Below, one piece after another: positions 1-11,372 of a stretch of 64,000 bases of DNA. Made by a program: the position numbers and the translations under genes. Positions within the stretch are counted from its first letter, which is position 1. Each line of letters begins with the position of its first letter. The DNA lies in NCBI GenBank assembly GCA_949152475.1, contig OX424560.1, forward strand, positions 2,728,001-2,792,000, read 5' to 3'. The DNA is from Terebella lapidaria. Taxonomy: Eukaryota; Annelida; Polychaeta; Terebellida; Terebellidae. The notes under the pieces were generated by a model. The model searched no databases. It had not been told where the DNA came from and worked only from the letters and a program-made list of their open reading frames with translations.

Positions 1-3000
1 CCATTTCCACATCACACGTCCTGCGTGATCAAATATTCGCTGATTATGATGAACACGTCACTAATAAACCTGCCAATAACACATGACAGAGTCGCGATCG
101 CCCTCGGATGTTAACAAAACAGTTTTCATAAAAGCAATTGAACTTCAAAACAAACTGCTGTATATTATAAGTAGTATTGATAGAAGTGGCAACCTTCACA
201 ACAGGTTACCACCAACCATCAAGTAACACCAATAAATGATTTCGGATGCTGACAAAGCAGTTATGATATAAACTATTGTAATTCAAAACTGAATTCAGTA
301 TGTTATAAATATTACCAATATGAGGATCTACCTCTAACGGCAAAAATTAGTGGGAGGGATGTAAATAAAACATCAGCTTAACGGTGTGGTCTCTCTTTCC
401 AGGCAATAAAACAACAAAATGACGTTACGACTGGGACCTGGTTCTACGTAATAGAGTTGCGTTCTGTTACTACATCTGTTCATCTAGAGTTTTGTCTGTG
501 CGCTGGAGATGTGTGTATCTGTTATTGCATTGCTCACATCTTCGCCAATATTTGTAGCACTTTCAATTATGATATACCGACAGAAAGAGGAGAACATTTT
601 GATTCACATACAGCAAAAATCTTCGTTGAGCTTCACGAGTCTTTCCTTTGGAAATTTCTAAATTCGAAGATATCTAAATATACCCAAATTTATTCAGATT
701 GCTATGGGTGGCTCTGGAAATACCTCAGGTAGCATAAGGTTCAGGAGTTTCGGAAGATACCTCTCACGATTTCTCACGTATGCTCTGAACTGGTTCAATA
801 TTAATACTGGTCAGACTGATGACATGCAAGCCATACAAATTACATCATCTCGTGTGTGGAGTCTTGAGAGGAAAAAAGCTGACTAAAACTGGGTTTTGGA
901 ATATTTACACAGTGAGACTCACTTGCAATCTGTTTAGGTTTTGCTTGACGGAGTTTGCAACTGACACTGATGTGGAATATATCAGTTCAATTGGCGTGAT
1001 GACTTCTCTATCAATCAGCGTGGGTGGAGAGATTACTCAATACCAATTTTAAATTCACTTAAAATAATCGATTTTAAGTGAAACATGTTACTGATAGCTG
1101 TCCGTGCTGGTTTCCTGGTATCCCTGTGTACTAGAGAGAACTGTAAAGCTTTCGATTATCAGGATGAATGGTTTCTGAAATCCCATGTAAAATTACCTAC
1201 CAAGAGCTTGCGTGACCGTATGCTGATATAACATCAGTGGTCTTGTATGAATTTAAGAATGGGACTCCACGTGGGTCTGTGATGTGAATACTCAGGCCTA
1301 GGAGATAACATTTGAAAATTGTGATCACAGAAGCGCTGTTTAAATGGCCATTATGCAGTTGTACTAAGATGGAGTGCAAGGACTGAGAGTGAATACATGT
1401 ACATCAGATTTTCTTGCAATCAATTGAACTTTGAATCAGGCCCGACGAAACATTTTTGTTCCAATTCAAACTATCAAGTTGTGTGAACAGATATTCTAAT
1501 GAAGTGCAGTTTGTAGGAAAGATTGTGAATCATGTTTTGTGGATAATTTTCGACAGTACTCTGTTTCCGTCGTAACAAATTACACCTTTTGTCATGTTGT
1601 TGTCTTCATAACTTCTTCATGACAGAACAAAAAACAGAAGTCGATCTAGATCTAAGTGGGGGCGGATTGAGGTGGGGTTCGAGCTGAACAATTGTACTGG
1701 AAACATAAGAGATGACTACATTTAACAATTGGTCGAATGTCATCCTGAACTGATTGATAACAACAGTAACTCTAAGTTTAATGCAATCTTTCCTGAGCTA
1801 TCTGATCCTGAGATACAAAAACTATCAGGTCTTTCAACTGCCTTGGCAGTTGACATGATCAATAATGAGACTCGTATCTCATCCATAAACACTGACATGC
1901 GTATGACGATGAAATTTAAGGGCTTCTAGCCTCGAGGTGTTCGTTTGTGTCGATTGAGTAACCCATCAACCAATGACAATTGTTTGTATATTGCCTTCAA
2001 TTATTTCATACTTTCCGCACATGTAGTGGATAGTGGAGCGTATCACATGGAATCAGAAGAATTAGAGTTACTGAAGACATTGCAACCAGTAGTTCGGAAG
2101 AAGAAAACTTTCCATTTGGCATCTATGTTAATTCTGTTAATGTTGTGATGATTAAATAGTCACTGTAATCACAATTAAGGCGTCAAAATTCAGGATATAT
2201 TCCACACTGAAAATAGGTGTCATCGTGGTTGCATTTCAGTTTTCTTTATCAGTAACTCATACTTCTGGGTGTGTGTCATGCAACATTTGGGCCCTTTTTG
2301 AGTTTCTTTATGGGCGTTACAATCCTGACATTCAGTGTGGTAACTACAGAAAGTGCACTTTGTGTGTTGTAGTTCTCAGATTGAGCTGTCTGAGCAAAAT
2401 GTGGCACTAATTCCAAACATATATTCCACATTACTCTGTGTTGAACATAAATACTTCAAGTACAAAATAGTGTCCATTTGTAACAATGGTCCCAGGAGGA
2501 ATTCAACGGAGCAACCGCGGCCCACAGACACGTGCCAGATAATGGGCATCATAAATATCTCACGAACATTGTTGTGATGCGGACTTAGGATCGTGTGATA
2601 AATAAATAGAAGTAAGTACATAGGAGTGTCGTTCATACTCCTATAATCTTGCACAATAATTTTGTGACGTTTTGCACTGAAATCGTAAAGCAACAACAAC
2701 TGTTTCATGTCGGGCATTTACCAATCCAAGTCATTGCTGAGGTAATGTCACTACCTCATCAACATATGAGATTGTAGCTTTGTGGCGACACTACTGTCAA
2801 TGTGCACTTGCTTTTGTCAACTATACATGAGAAATCACACAAAACTCACTCGGCCATGACATTGAATAGCACCCGATTATTGTTTTGTATTTGTCAATTC
2901 ACTTTTGACGCATCCCAAAAATCATAACAGTCGTATAAATCATCTTGAGTAAGTGATCAACGGACACAAAACTGTGCACACAGAGTGAGACTAACGGTGA

Positions 3001-3070
3001 TCTGGTGTGATATACTGCTTGTATTATTGCAGATTGAATGGATAGACGTTGGCTTCACCTACTAGTCTGA
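1..3070. repeat. Macro-tandem unit 1 (about 3.07 kb)
   Basis: First copy of a long head-to-tail repeat. Landmarks recur in the same order in later units: a head with CGCTGATTATGAT near 48, ACTGGGACCTGGTTCTAC near 428, GACATGCAAGCCAT near 820, a block ending near GGTGTGATATACTG at 3005, then the next head at 3071. It holds no believable protein gene; the short reading frames are not shared between copies. Compared with units 2 and 3 it lacks about 1 kb between roughly 2670 and 2690. It is the ancestral uninterrupted version at the site where unit 3 received its solo LTR (ctgct at 155-159). Function unknown. Confidence 0.75.
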
Positions 3071-4967
3071 TCATTTCCAGATTACACGTCCTGCGTGATC
3101 AAATATTCGCTGATTATGATAAACATGTCACTAATAAAAATGCCAATAACACATGACAGAGTCGCGATCGCCCTCGGATGTTAACAAAACAGTTTTGATC
3201 TAATCAATTGCGATTCGAAAGAACTGTTGGATATTATAAGTAGAATTGATATGGGTATCAATTTACAAAAAAAAAAGCCAATACAACCAGGTCATCACAA
3301 ATCATCAAGTAACTCTCCAATAAATAAAATTAGCGAACCATCGACTTCCGGTGTTAACAAAACAGTTTTGATGTAAACAATTGTGATTCGAAACAATCTG
3401 TTGTATATTAAATAAGTATTACCGATATGAGTATCAGGCTACACCACAAATAGATTGTCACCCACCTCAAGTAACTCTTCAATGATTACGTTAATACGAG
3501 GGATGTAAATAAAAGCATTAGCTTGACTGACGACTGTGTTGTCTCACTTCCCAGGCAATAAAACAACAATATGACGTTAGGACTGGGACCTGGTTCTACA
3601 TAATAAAGTTAGCGTTTTAGAAATTACCCCTCGCGATTTCTCACGTTAATTTTGAACTGATATACTATCGAACCAATAAGCAATTCTGAACATCTCATTC
3701 GCAAGGAACGTAGTTAATACTGGCAGACTGATCACATGCAAACCATCCAAATTCCATTCTCTTGTGTGTGGAGTCTTGAGAAAAAGAAGCTTACTTAAGT
3801 TGTGTAAACTGCGTGTTGGAAATATTTACACCGTGAAAATTCCCTTCTAATCTGTTTAAGTTTTATTTGATGGAATTTGCAACTGACACCGATGTGGACT
3901 ATATGAGTTCAATTGGCGTGATGACTTCTCCATTAATCAGTGTGGGTGGTGAGATTACTCATTACTAATATAATTCGCCAGACCGTCAACAGCAAGGATG
4001 TTTTGTTGATCCGATTCAAATTTGTGTATTGTCATTTTCGGAGTCGAGATGGTTTTGGAGTAGATATTTATAGAAACGATGACAAAGTTTAAAATTGAAT
4101 GTAATTACTCCTGAGGCTGCGTGATACGTCATTTTGGAAAACCGAGTGTTTGCGATACTCCAAATAAATAAAATACTGCGATAAAGTTATCACCTTTGAA
4201 CAATGAGGAATGAACAAGTTCTACAATGAGCATATTAATTGATAAGAGTTCCCCACTCTCGCATAGAACATGTAGAGAGAGGGATTGATTTATTTACTGA
4301 AAAATTGGATTAACTTACAAAAGAGTGATAACAGCAAAACGGTCGATTATCAGGATGGGTTCTGGCAGACGTGGGGGAATATGTGATTTCATAGAAGTCA
4401 ATGTGGTTACTTCATATCTCCTAAACACTACAATAGATTCATATCAACTGGAATGAACTGTGACTATCGATCATATTCACGCAAGATTGCTATTCCGGCA
4501 AATGATAAGCTGCTACAGGCCTTTCCTGTGCATACCACACTCTATGTTAATATTGTTGGGGGTTCATAAATCACATGTGAAATTACCTACCGAGAGCTTC
4601 CGTGACCTTGAGCCGATATAACATTAACAACATTTAAGAGTGTGACTGCATGTGGGTCTGAAAGAGATCAGGTGAGAAATTGTGATTAGAGAAGCGCTGT
4701 TTCAATGACCATTACGCGCTTGTGCCGAGAATGGAGTACAAGGGCTGAGATTGAATACATCAGATTTTCTTGCCATGAGTTACAGTTTAAACCAAACCCG
4801 ATGTTACATTTTTTGTTCGAAAGCAAAGTTGAACAAAAGTGAACAGTTTGTGTGAACATATGCTCTAAAGTCTAATGAAGTGCAATTTGTAGGAAAGATT
4901 GTGAATAAAGTTTTGTGGATATATTTCTACAGTACTCAGTTTCCGATCTAACAATATATCTTCATAG

Positions 4968-5175
4968 ACGTGGAATCAATACCCAGTATCAAGTATTCCG
5001 AGCAAACAAAACAGGGTCCGTTATCCAATCTCATAGTCCGGGGACAGAAAGTCATATCAGGCATACGAAGTGAGGGAAAACAAAAATGACAGGGAAACTC
5101 ATGAACCCCCGTAAATGGCCATCAGGAGGTGAAATCAGGTGTTCCGGAAAGAGTGAGCATTTCCTGCCCCACTAG
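4968..5175 (-). mobile_element. Penelope-like element, 3' terminal fragment
   Basis: About 205 bp that is the near-exact reverse complement of the 3' untranslated tail shared by the Penelope-like copies at 10447-11372 and 21160-22276, from the CACTAGTGGGGCAGG block to the end GATTCCACGTCTAT. Units 1 and 3 lack it at the equivalent position, so it is an insertion into unit 2. Extreme 5' truncation with a fixed 3' end is what target-primed reverse transcription leaves. It has no coding capacity. Confidence 0.85.
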
Positions 5176-5719
5176 TCATGTTGTATTCATAACTTGTTTC
5201 CTTTTTCAAAACAAAGGTCGATCCAGATCTGAGGTGGGGCGGGTTAGGGTGGGGTTCGAGCTGAAAAATTGTTCTGGAAACTGTCACCAAACAGAAGAGA
5301 TGACTACGTTTAACAATTGGTCGAATGTCATCCTGAACTGATTAATAAAAACAGTAACTCTATGACGTACATACAAAGATTTATGATCCTCCAGATCCAA
5401 TAAATATCGGGTCTATCAATGCCCTTGACATGGTTATTAACGAGACTCGTATCTCATTCATAAACACTGACATGCGTGTCAGGATGAAATATATTGACAT
5501 CTAGCCTAGTTTTGTGTTAATCAGTTATCAACAACCAGCATGGAGAGAGGACACTGTTTGTAAAATGCCTTCTCAATTATTTCATACTTTCCACACATGT
5601 TGGAGTGTGTCACATGGATTCAGAAAAAATGTAGTGACGGGAAATATTGCAACCAGTTGTCTGAATTAAAAAGAAACCATGTATGTAGCATCTATTCCAT
5701 TTCTGTCTGGACATTGTTA

Positions 5720-7118
5720 CCCTCGCCCCGATAGGGGCAGAGGGTATTGCAATTGGGTCTGTCCGTTTGTATGTCTGTTTGTCTGTCTGTCTGTCTGTCC
5801 GCGCGCATATCTCAAAGGAGAATGGTGCGATCAACATGAAACTTATAGGGATGAAGCGGTATCTCAGTGGCTCGGTCCTCCTCAAATCTGGTCAAAATCG
5901 GACAAAAACTGTTGCCATGGCAACGGAAAATGTAAAAATCAATAATTGACCATAACTCCAGTTCTATTCAAGATAAATATTTCTAACTAATTTTGTATTT
6001 TTCTATGGCCAATTCCTGATCATCTGATATATGGCACGTGGTCGTACGACCAAAACTGTCCATTATCGCCCGATGTCGAAAAATTGGGGGTCACGGTTTC
6101 AATTTTTTTTGGCCAGCGACGTTTCAGTGCAAATGTCTGCGCTCATAACTCAAAGGCAAACGACCCGATCGATTTGAAATTTATAGGGCAAGAGTGCTAT
6201 GGTGCTGGCTCATTCCCTTCAGAATTTCGCCAAAATCGAATGAAAACGGTTGCCATGGCAACGGAAAAAAGAAAATCACATAATTGGCTTTAATTTCGGT
6301 TCTAATCGATATTAATTTTTCCAACTATTTTTGTATTTTTCTTTGGCCATTTCCCGATCGTATGGTGTACGACCGATGATCGTACGACGAAAACTCTCCA
6401 TTATCGCCCGATGTGGAAAAATTGGGGGTCACGATTTCAGTTATTTTTGGCCAGCGACGTTTCAGTGCAAATGTCTGTGCTCATAACTCAAAGGCAAACG
6501 GTCCGATCGATTTGAAATTTATAGAACTAGAGTGCTATGATGGTGGCTCAGACCTTTCAAAATTTTGCCAAAATCGGATGAAAACGGTTGCTATGGCAAC
6601 GGAAAAAAAGAAAATCACATAATTGGCTCTAACTCCGGTTCTATTTGATATTAATTTTTCCAACTATTTTTGTATTTTTCTTTGGCCAATTCCCGATCGT
6701 TTGGTGTACGACCGATGGTCGTACGACGAAAACTCTCCATTATCGCCGGATGTCGAAAAATTGGGGGTCACGATTTCGGTTATTTTTGGCCAGCGACGTT
6801 TCAGTGCAAATGTCTGCGCTCATAACTCAAAGGCAAACGGTTCGATAGATTTGAAATTAATAGGGCTGGAGTGCTATGGTAATGGCTCAGTCCCTTTCAA
6901 ATTTTGCCAAAATCGGGTGAAAACGGTTGCCATGGCAACTGAAAAAATAAAATCACATAATTGACTATAACTCCGGTTCTAATCAATATTAAATGTTCAA
7001 CCTATTTTTGTATTTTTCTTTGGCCAATTCCCAATCGTATGGCGTACAACCGATGGTCTTAAGACCAAAACTCTCAATTATCGCCCAATTTCAGTGACTA
7101 AATCTGAAGGGCGAGGGT
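5720..7118. repeat. Inserted island of 339-bp tandem repeats
   Basis: An insertion in unit 2; unit 3 reads through without it near 13760. The left end starts with a GC-rich hairpin (ACCCTCGCCCC then GGGGCAGAGGGT), then a (GTCT)n tract at 5776-5802, then about four copies of a 338-339 bp unit. The phrase TTGGGGGTCACG recurs at 6084, 6422 and 6761. The right end GGGCGAGGGT (7109-7118) is the reverse complement of the start. Every copy carries the palindrome GTTGCCATGGCAAC or a one-base variant. The reading frames in it are repeat-borne and unlikely to be genes. A related single copy lies inverted at about 24300-24495. Confidence 0.85.
5911..5924. promoter_or_regulatory. RFX X-box-like palindrome (first of four in the array)
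   Basis: GTTGCCATGGCAAC is a perfect 14-bp palindrome fitting the X-box consensus bound by RFX transcription factors (GTNRCC, 0-3 nt, RGYAAC). The same site recurs at 6249-6262, 6587-6600 (one base changed) and 6926-6939, each 338-339 bp apart. Another is at 24354-24367 and a variant at 35120-35133. Whether RFX proteins bind here is unknown; the motif may simply be part of the repeat. Confidence 0.5.
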
Positions 7119-9815
7119 CTGCAATCTCTGATTGTCTCGTTATGTATTGCGGCGAATTGATAGACACCATACTCACAATTAAGGCGCAGAATTCAGGACA
7201 CATTCCGCAACTCAAAAAGGTCTCTTTGTAGTTGATTATCGCCAGACAATACTTTTCGAAATCATAAAGTGCTTTTGAATTCGGCCGTGCCGAAACTAAC
7301 AAAAGAGAGGGCTTGACCGAAATTCCCGCAATTTGACAAGTTTTTCTGATGGAAGCCTCATAAATACTGTATTCCGTTCTTGATCGCTTTCAATAATTCA
7401 TATTTCCTGATCATATATCATGCAACACTGTGGGTGTTTTGAGTTTCCGACTGAGCGTTACATATTTGGCATTCAGTGTGTTAACTACAGACACTGCATT
7501 TTTGTGGGTGTCGTTCTCAGCATGAACGGTCTGAGCAACATATAGCACTAATTCCAAACATATATTCCACATTTCCCATGGCTTTTGTTCTGGATTTTTA
7601 ATTCAGTTTCATAGGTTGTTGGGCAGTTGTTACTAATTCCATTAGGTGTACAGTAGGAACAACTAAATTTCACACACTGTCTGGAGTCTCTGGACGCCAG
7701 TTTGTCTTCAGATAAATTGATTGGGCGCGCTTTGTTTCTATTGCAAAATGTTGTATATATTTTACGTCTGCTATTGTCATCTTTGAAATCTAGTTGTATT
7801 TTTGGTAATACACTGAGATAACATTTGTTGAACATAGATACTTCAAGTACAAATAGTGTCCATTTAACATAATGGTCCCAGGAGGTATTCAACTGAGCAA
7901 ACCGCGGACCAAAGACAAGTACCACACAATGTGCATCATAAATATCTCAAGAACATTGTGATGTGGACTTTTGGTCGTGTGATACATAAATAGAGGTAAG
8001 TACCTATGAATGACGTTTATACACCTATAATCTTACATAATTTTGTGACGTTTTAGTATACGAAATTCCTAACCAAATGTGTCCCATCGAAAACGTTGAA
8101 TGTTTACTGTAAATATTAGCAGTCAAACACCCACACACCACCCTGTTCACTCAATTGGTAAAACTCCATCAGCTTTTGGGAAAACTGGAGATAGGAGTTA
8201 ACACTGTAGATATACCAACCAAATAACAAAACGGGTGGTACATGGGGTCAAGTAATGCTGAAATTGCTAATATGTTCCGATGTATACGCATTGTATGATA
8301 AACACACATTGATTTCCGATCACCAGATACATAGTGTTTCTCAGCGCCATGGTTTTGAATTGGCATTTCCTTTCCTATGGTGATAGCCTAGCATTGAATC
8401 TCCATTCCCAGTACATTAACTGCTACTATAAAATGGCCTCTGGAATGTGGCATTTTGCGAATTAATATATTATCAACCCTCTCAGTCATTCATCCGGTGA
8501 CTCACTTGACTTCAATCAAGATATTAGCCCGACAGATTCATTTGCAAGTGGTGTCCTTGATTTCTTGTCACAAAAACAAATGTTTTCGACTGGGTCGAAT
8601 AAACCACCACCTTAATGCACTAATGGAAGATTTCAGGGATATCATCACATGCCTCGACACTTCTCAGGCAATGAGACAACAAAGTGTGTTACTACAGGCA
8701 CCTGGTGCTGGTTACTGAGGTTCTAGGTCGAAGTTCTTTGTCAGACGAGTAGATGAAGGAATGTAACAACAATTTGTTATCCGAACTGCGTCTCTCACAT
8801 GCTTGATATAGAAACTATTCGACAGTTTTCGTATTCATAATCAAGTAATTTTCATGTGATTAAAGCACCCAACAGTTGTCGAGTACTTGTTGAGTTCTAG
8901 ACGTCTCTACATTTGTTAGAGTGGTATGTTAACATTTGGATATTATTATTGTGCAGTTTGCTTTTGGATATTTACATGCAAATTGCTATTTGACAATACA
9001 AAGATATAAGTAAATCACCGGTCTGTAATGGCAGAACATCGAGCAAACCAACAACAACTGTTTCATGTCGGGAATGTATAACAATCCCCGTAATTGCTCA
9101 GTTCATTTTACTGCTTCATCAACCATGACATATCTTGTACCATTGTGGCCATTGTACTTTCACTGTGCATTTGCTTCTATCAATTATTCGTGAGGAATTA
9201 CACGGAACTCACTCAGCCATAACGTTGACAATAGCACCTAATGTTTTTTTTGGATTTGTCAATTTACTTTTGACGCATCCTAAAAATTATAACAGTGGCA
9301 TAAATCATCTTGACTACGTGATCAACGGACACATAACTGTGCACACAGAGTGAGACTAACGGTGATTTGGTGTGATACACTGCTTGTATTATTGCAGATT
9401 GAATGGATAGACGTCGGCTACACCTACTAGTCTGGCCATTTCCAGATTACACATCCTTCGTGATCAAATTTTCGCTGATTATGATAAACATGTCACTAAT
9501 AAAACTGCCAAAAACACATGACAGAGTCACGATCGCCCTCAGGATGTTAGCAAAACAGTTTTTTATGAAAGCAATTGAACTTCAAAACAAACTGCTTGCC
9601 ACAAATTTGTGGTTAATCATTTCTGACCAGGGGTATATTGTCAGGTAGCTCTATAATTATTTTGCTGAGGGTATTTTGGGAGTGACCAGAGCCTAGTTTA
9701 TTCATGTTCCGCTTGAGCGCATTAGTGTCTGGTGAGAGTAAAGTTGAGCAAAGTTGAGAAGTCTGTGTCAGAGTAGCAGTATTGTCTAGTGGCGTGTCAC
9801 TGGGATTGGTCAATG

Positions 9816-9856
9816 GTGTATATAAGACTAAAGTAGATTTCTAAGTATTGTCAGTC
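9816..9856 (+). promoter_or_regulatory. Putative LTR core promoter
   Basis: GTATATAAG (about 9818-9826) is followed about 25-30 bp later by GTCAGTCAAC, matching the animal TATA-to-initiator (TCAGT) spacing. Its position about 220 bp into the LTR is typical for the start of the R region. Activity is inferred only. Confidence 0.4.
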
Positions 9857-10017
9857 AACTTTGGTGTCAACTTGATGTCAGCTACGTGGTGAGAAAAAAT
9901 CAACCTGTGAATTGGTGAAACCTTGTATTTGAGCCGTGGAATATTGCAAACTTTGGTGTGATTGTTATTCGTCTGGGCAGTCCAAGAGCTGTAAGTTACA
10001 TTATATTTGTACTTTAT

Positions 10018-10039
10018 GTTAGGTTAGGGTTAGGTAGGG
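10018..10039 (+). repeat. Short telomere-like stretch
   Basis: GTTAGGTTAGGGTTAGGTAG contains degenerate TTAGG/TTAGGG repeats inside the LTR. At about 22 bp it may be chance or an old repaired insertion. No longer array is present. Confidence 0.35.
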
Positions 10040-10446
10040 TATTACAGTAATCGTGTAGAAACTGTATAACTTATGTCAATATTATTCAGTTCTATATGTG
10101 TTTGTGTCATGACCTGTGTTGTCCGTGAACGCTCGGCCCCAAGCCCGTGAGTGCAGTCACCAACATACGCGACTGCTATTTGTACTTGCTACTGTGTACG
10201 GACTACCACGGAGGACTGACGTCCTCGTTATTCACACACTCGGGAGAGCAGCCGCACCCTGTAGTCTGCCGGGTTGTCTTCGTCGCCTCGAATATTATTA
10301 CTGTGATTGTCCAAATTGAGACTGTGTACATGTGGAACTGCTCAATTAGTTTTTGAGAAATCGTCGGGGGATGGTATTCTCTCCACCCACGCTCTCTACT
10401 AGTACACAGGGATACCTGTACAAATGTGCATCATAAATAGCAGATG

Positions 10447-11372
10447 GTATGTGGTAAATATGGTTAATTTTCTGATTGATAATATTTTTGTGGAATTTAG
10501 TGGTCGAATATTTCAACAAACTATTGGTATTCCCATGGGTACAAACTGTGCACCATTATTGGCAGACCTGTTTTTATACTCATACGAATCAGATTTTATC
10601 CAACATTTACAAATAGGAGGTTCTAAGACACTAACATGTAATTTTAATTTCACTTTCCGATACATAAATGATGTACTGTCGCTAAATAATCCCAAGTTTG
10701 GTGATTATTTGGATGTCATATATCCTAAGGAACTTGAAATTAAGGATACTACAGAATCCGCTAATTTTTCCAACTATCTAGACCTGAGGTTGGAGATTGA
10801 TAATGATTCTAACCTGTCAACTAGATTATATGACAAACGTGATGATTTCAATTTTTCCATAGTCAATTTCCCTTTTCTAAGCAGCAACATTCCTATGTCA
10901 CCGGCATATGGTGTGTTTGTTTCTCAACTTATACGCTATTCCAGAGCTAGTTGCAAATATGAGGACTTTGTTTATCGAAGTGCCCAGCTAGTCTCTAAAC
11001 TACTACGACAAGGATATGTTTTACCAATCTTATAGCTGCGTTTAAGAAATTCTATGGACGTCATCATGATCTGGTTGATAAATACAGCAAATCCATGTCT
11101 GCCATGCAACTAGATCTATTTTCATGTTAATTTTGGGGAATTTATGACGGGTGCCACTAGTGGGGCAGGAAATGCTCACTCTTTCCGGAACACCTGATTT
11201 CACCTTCTAATGGCCATTTACGGGGGTTCATGAGTTTCCCTGTCATTTTTGTTTTCTCTCACTTCGTATGCCTGATATGACTTTCTGTCCCCGGACTATG
11301 AGATTGGATAACGGACCCTGTTTTGTTTGCTCGGAATACTTAATACTGGGTATTGATTCCACGTCTATTCAT
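10447..11372 (+). pseudogene. Penelope-like reverse transcriptase fragment, inactivated
   Basis: Reverse transcriptase fragment over 90% identical to the copy at 21160-22276, starting abruptly at the codons for VNMVNFLIDN. It keeps the GIPMGTNCAPLLADLFLYSYE block, which I recognise from Penelope-like RTs of marine invertebrates. The catalytic motif reads YINDV instead of YIDDV, so one metal-binding aspartate is Asn. A one-base deletion near 11027 gives a premature stop (...YVLPIL, stop at 11033). It ends at the same 3' terminus (GATTCCACGTCTAT) as the two other copies. It lies inside the solo LTR. Non-functional. Confidence 0.8.

Larger units (their letters stand above)
3071..9435. repeat. 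Macro-tandem unit 2 (6.4 kb, expanded by insertions)
   Basis: Second copy of the macro-unit, with the same landmark order (head at 3071, GGGACCTGGTTCTAC near 3585, AATTGGCGTGATGACTTC near 3910, ATCCAGATCTGAGGTGG near 5221, GGTCCCAGGAGG near 7872, tail near 9358). Its extra length comes from a Penelope-like antisense fragment (4968-5175), a 1.4-kb island of 339-bp repeats (5720-7118), and about 1 kb (8100-9050) that is shared with unit 3 but absent from unit 1. No gene is supported. The minus strand near 7548-7700 carries a cysteine-rich reading frame discussed in the findings. Confidence 0.75.

Noticed and set aside
6084-6964. Three similar open frames (GQRRFSANVCAHNSKAN...) in the 339-bp array
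   Set aside because: They exist because the same DNA repeats. 338/339-bp spacing does not preserve one frame through the array, there is no start context or domain, and the dispersed copy at 24.3 kb lacks the frame.
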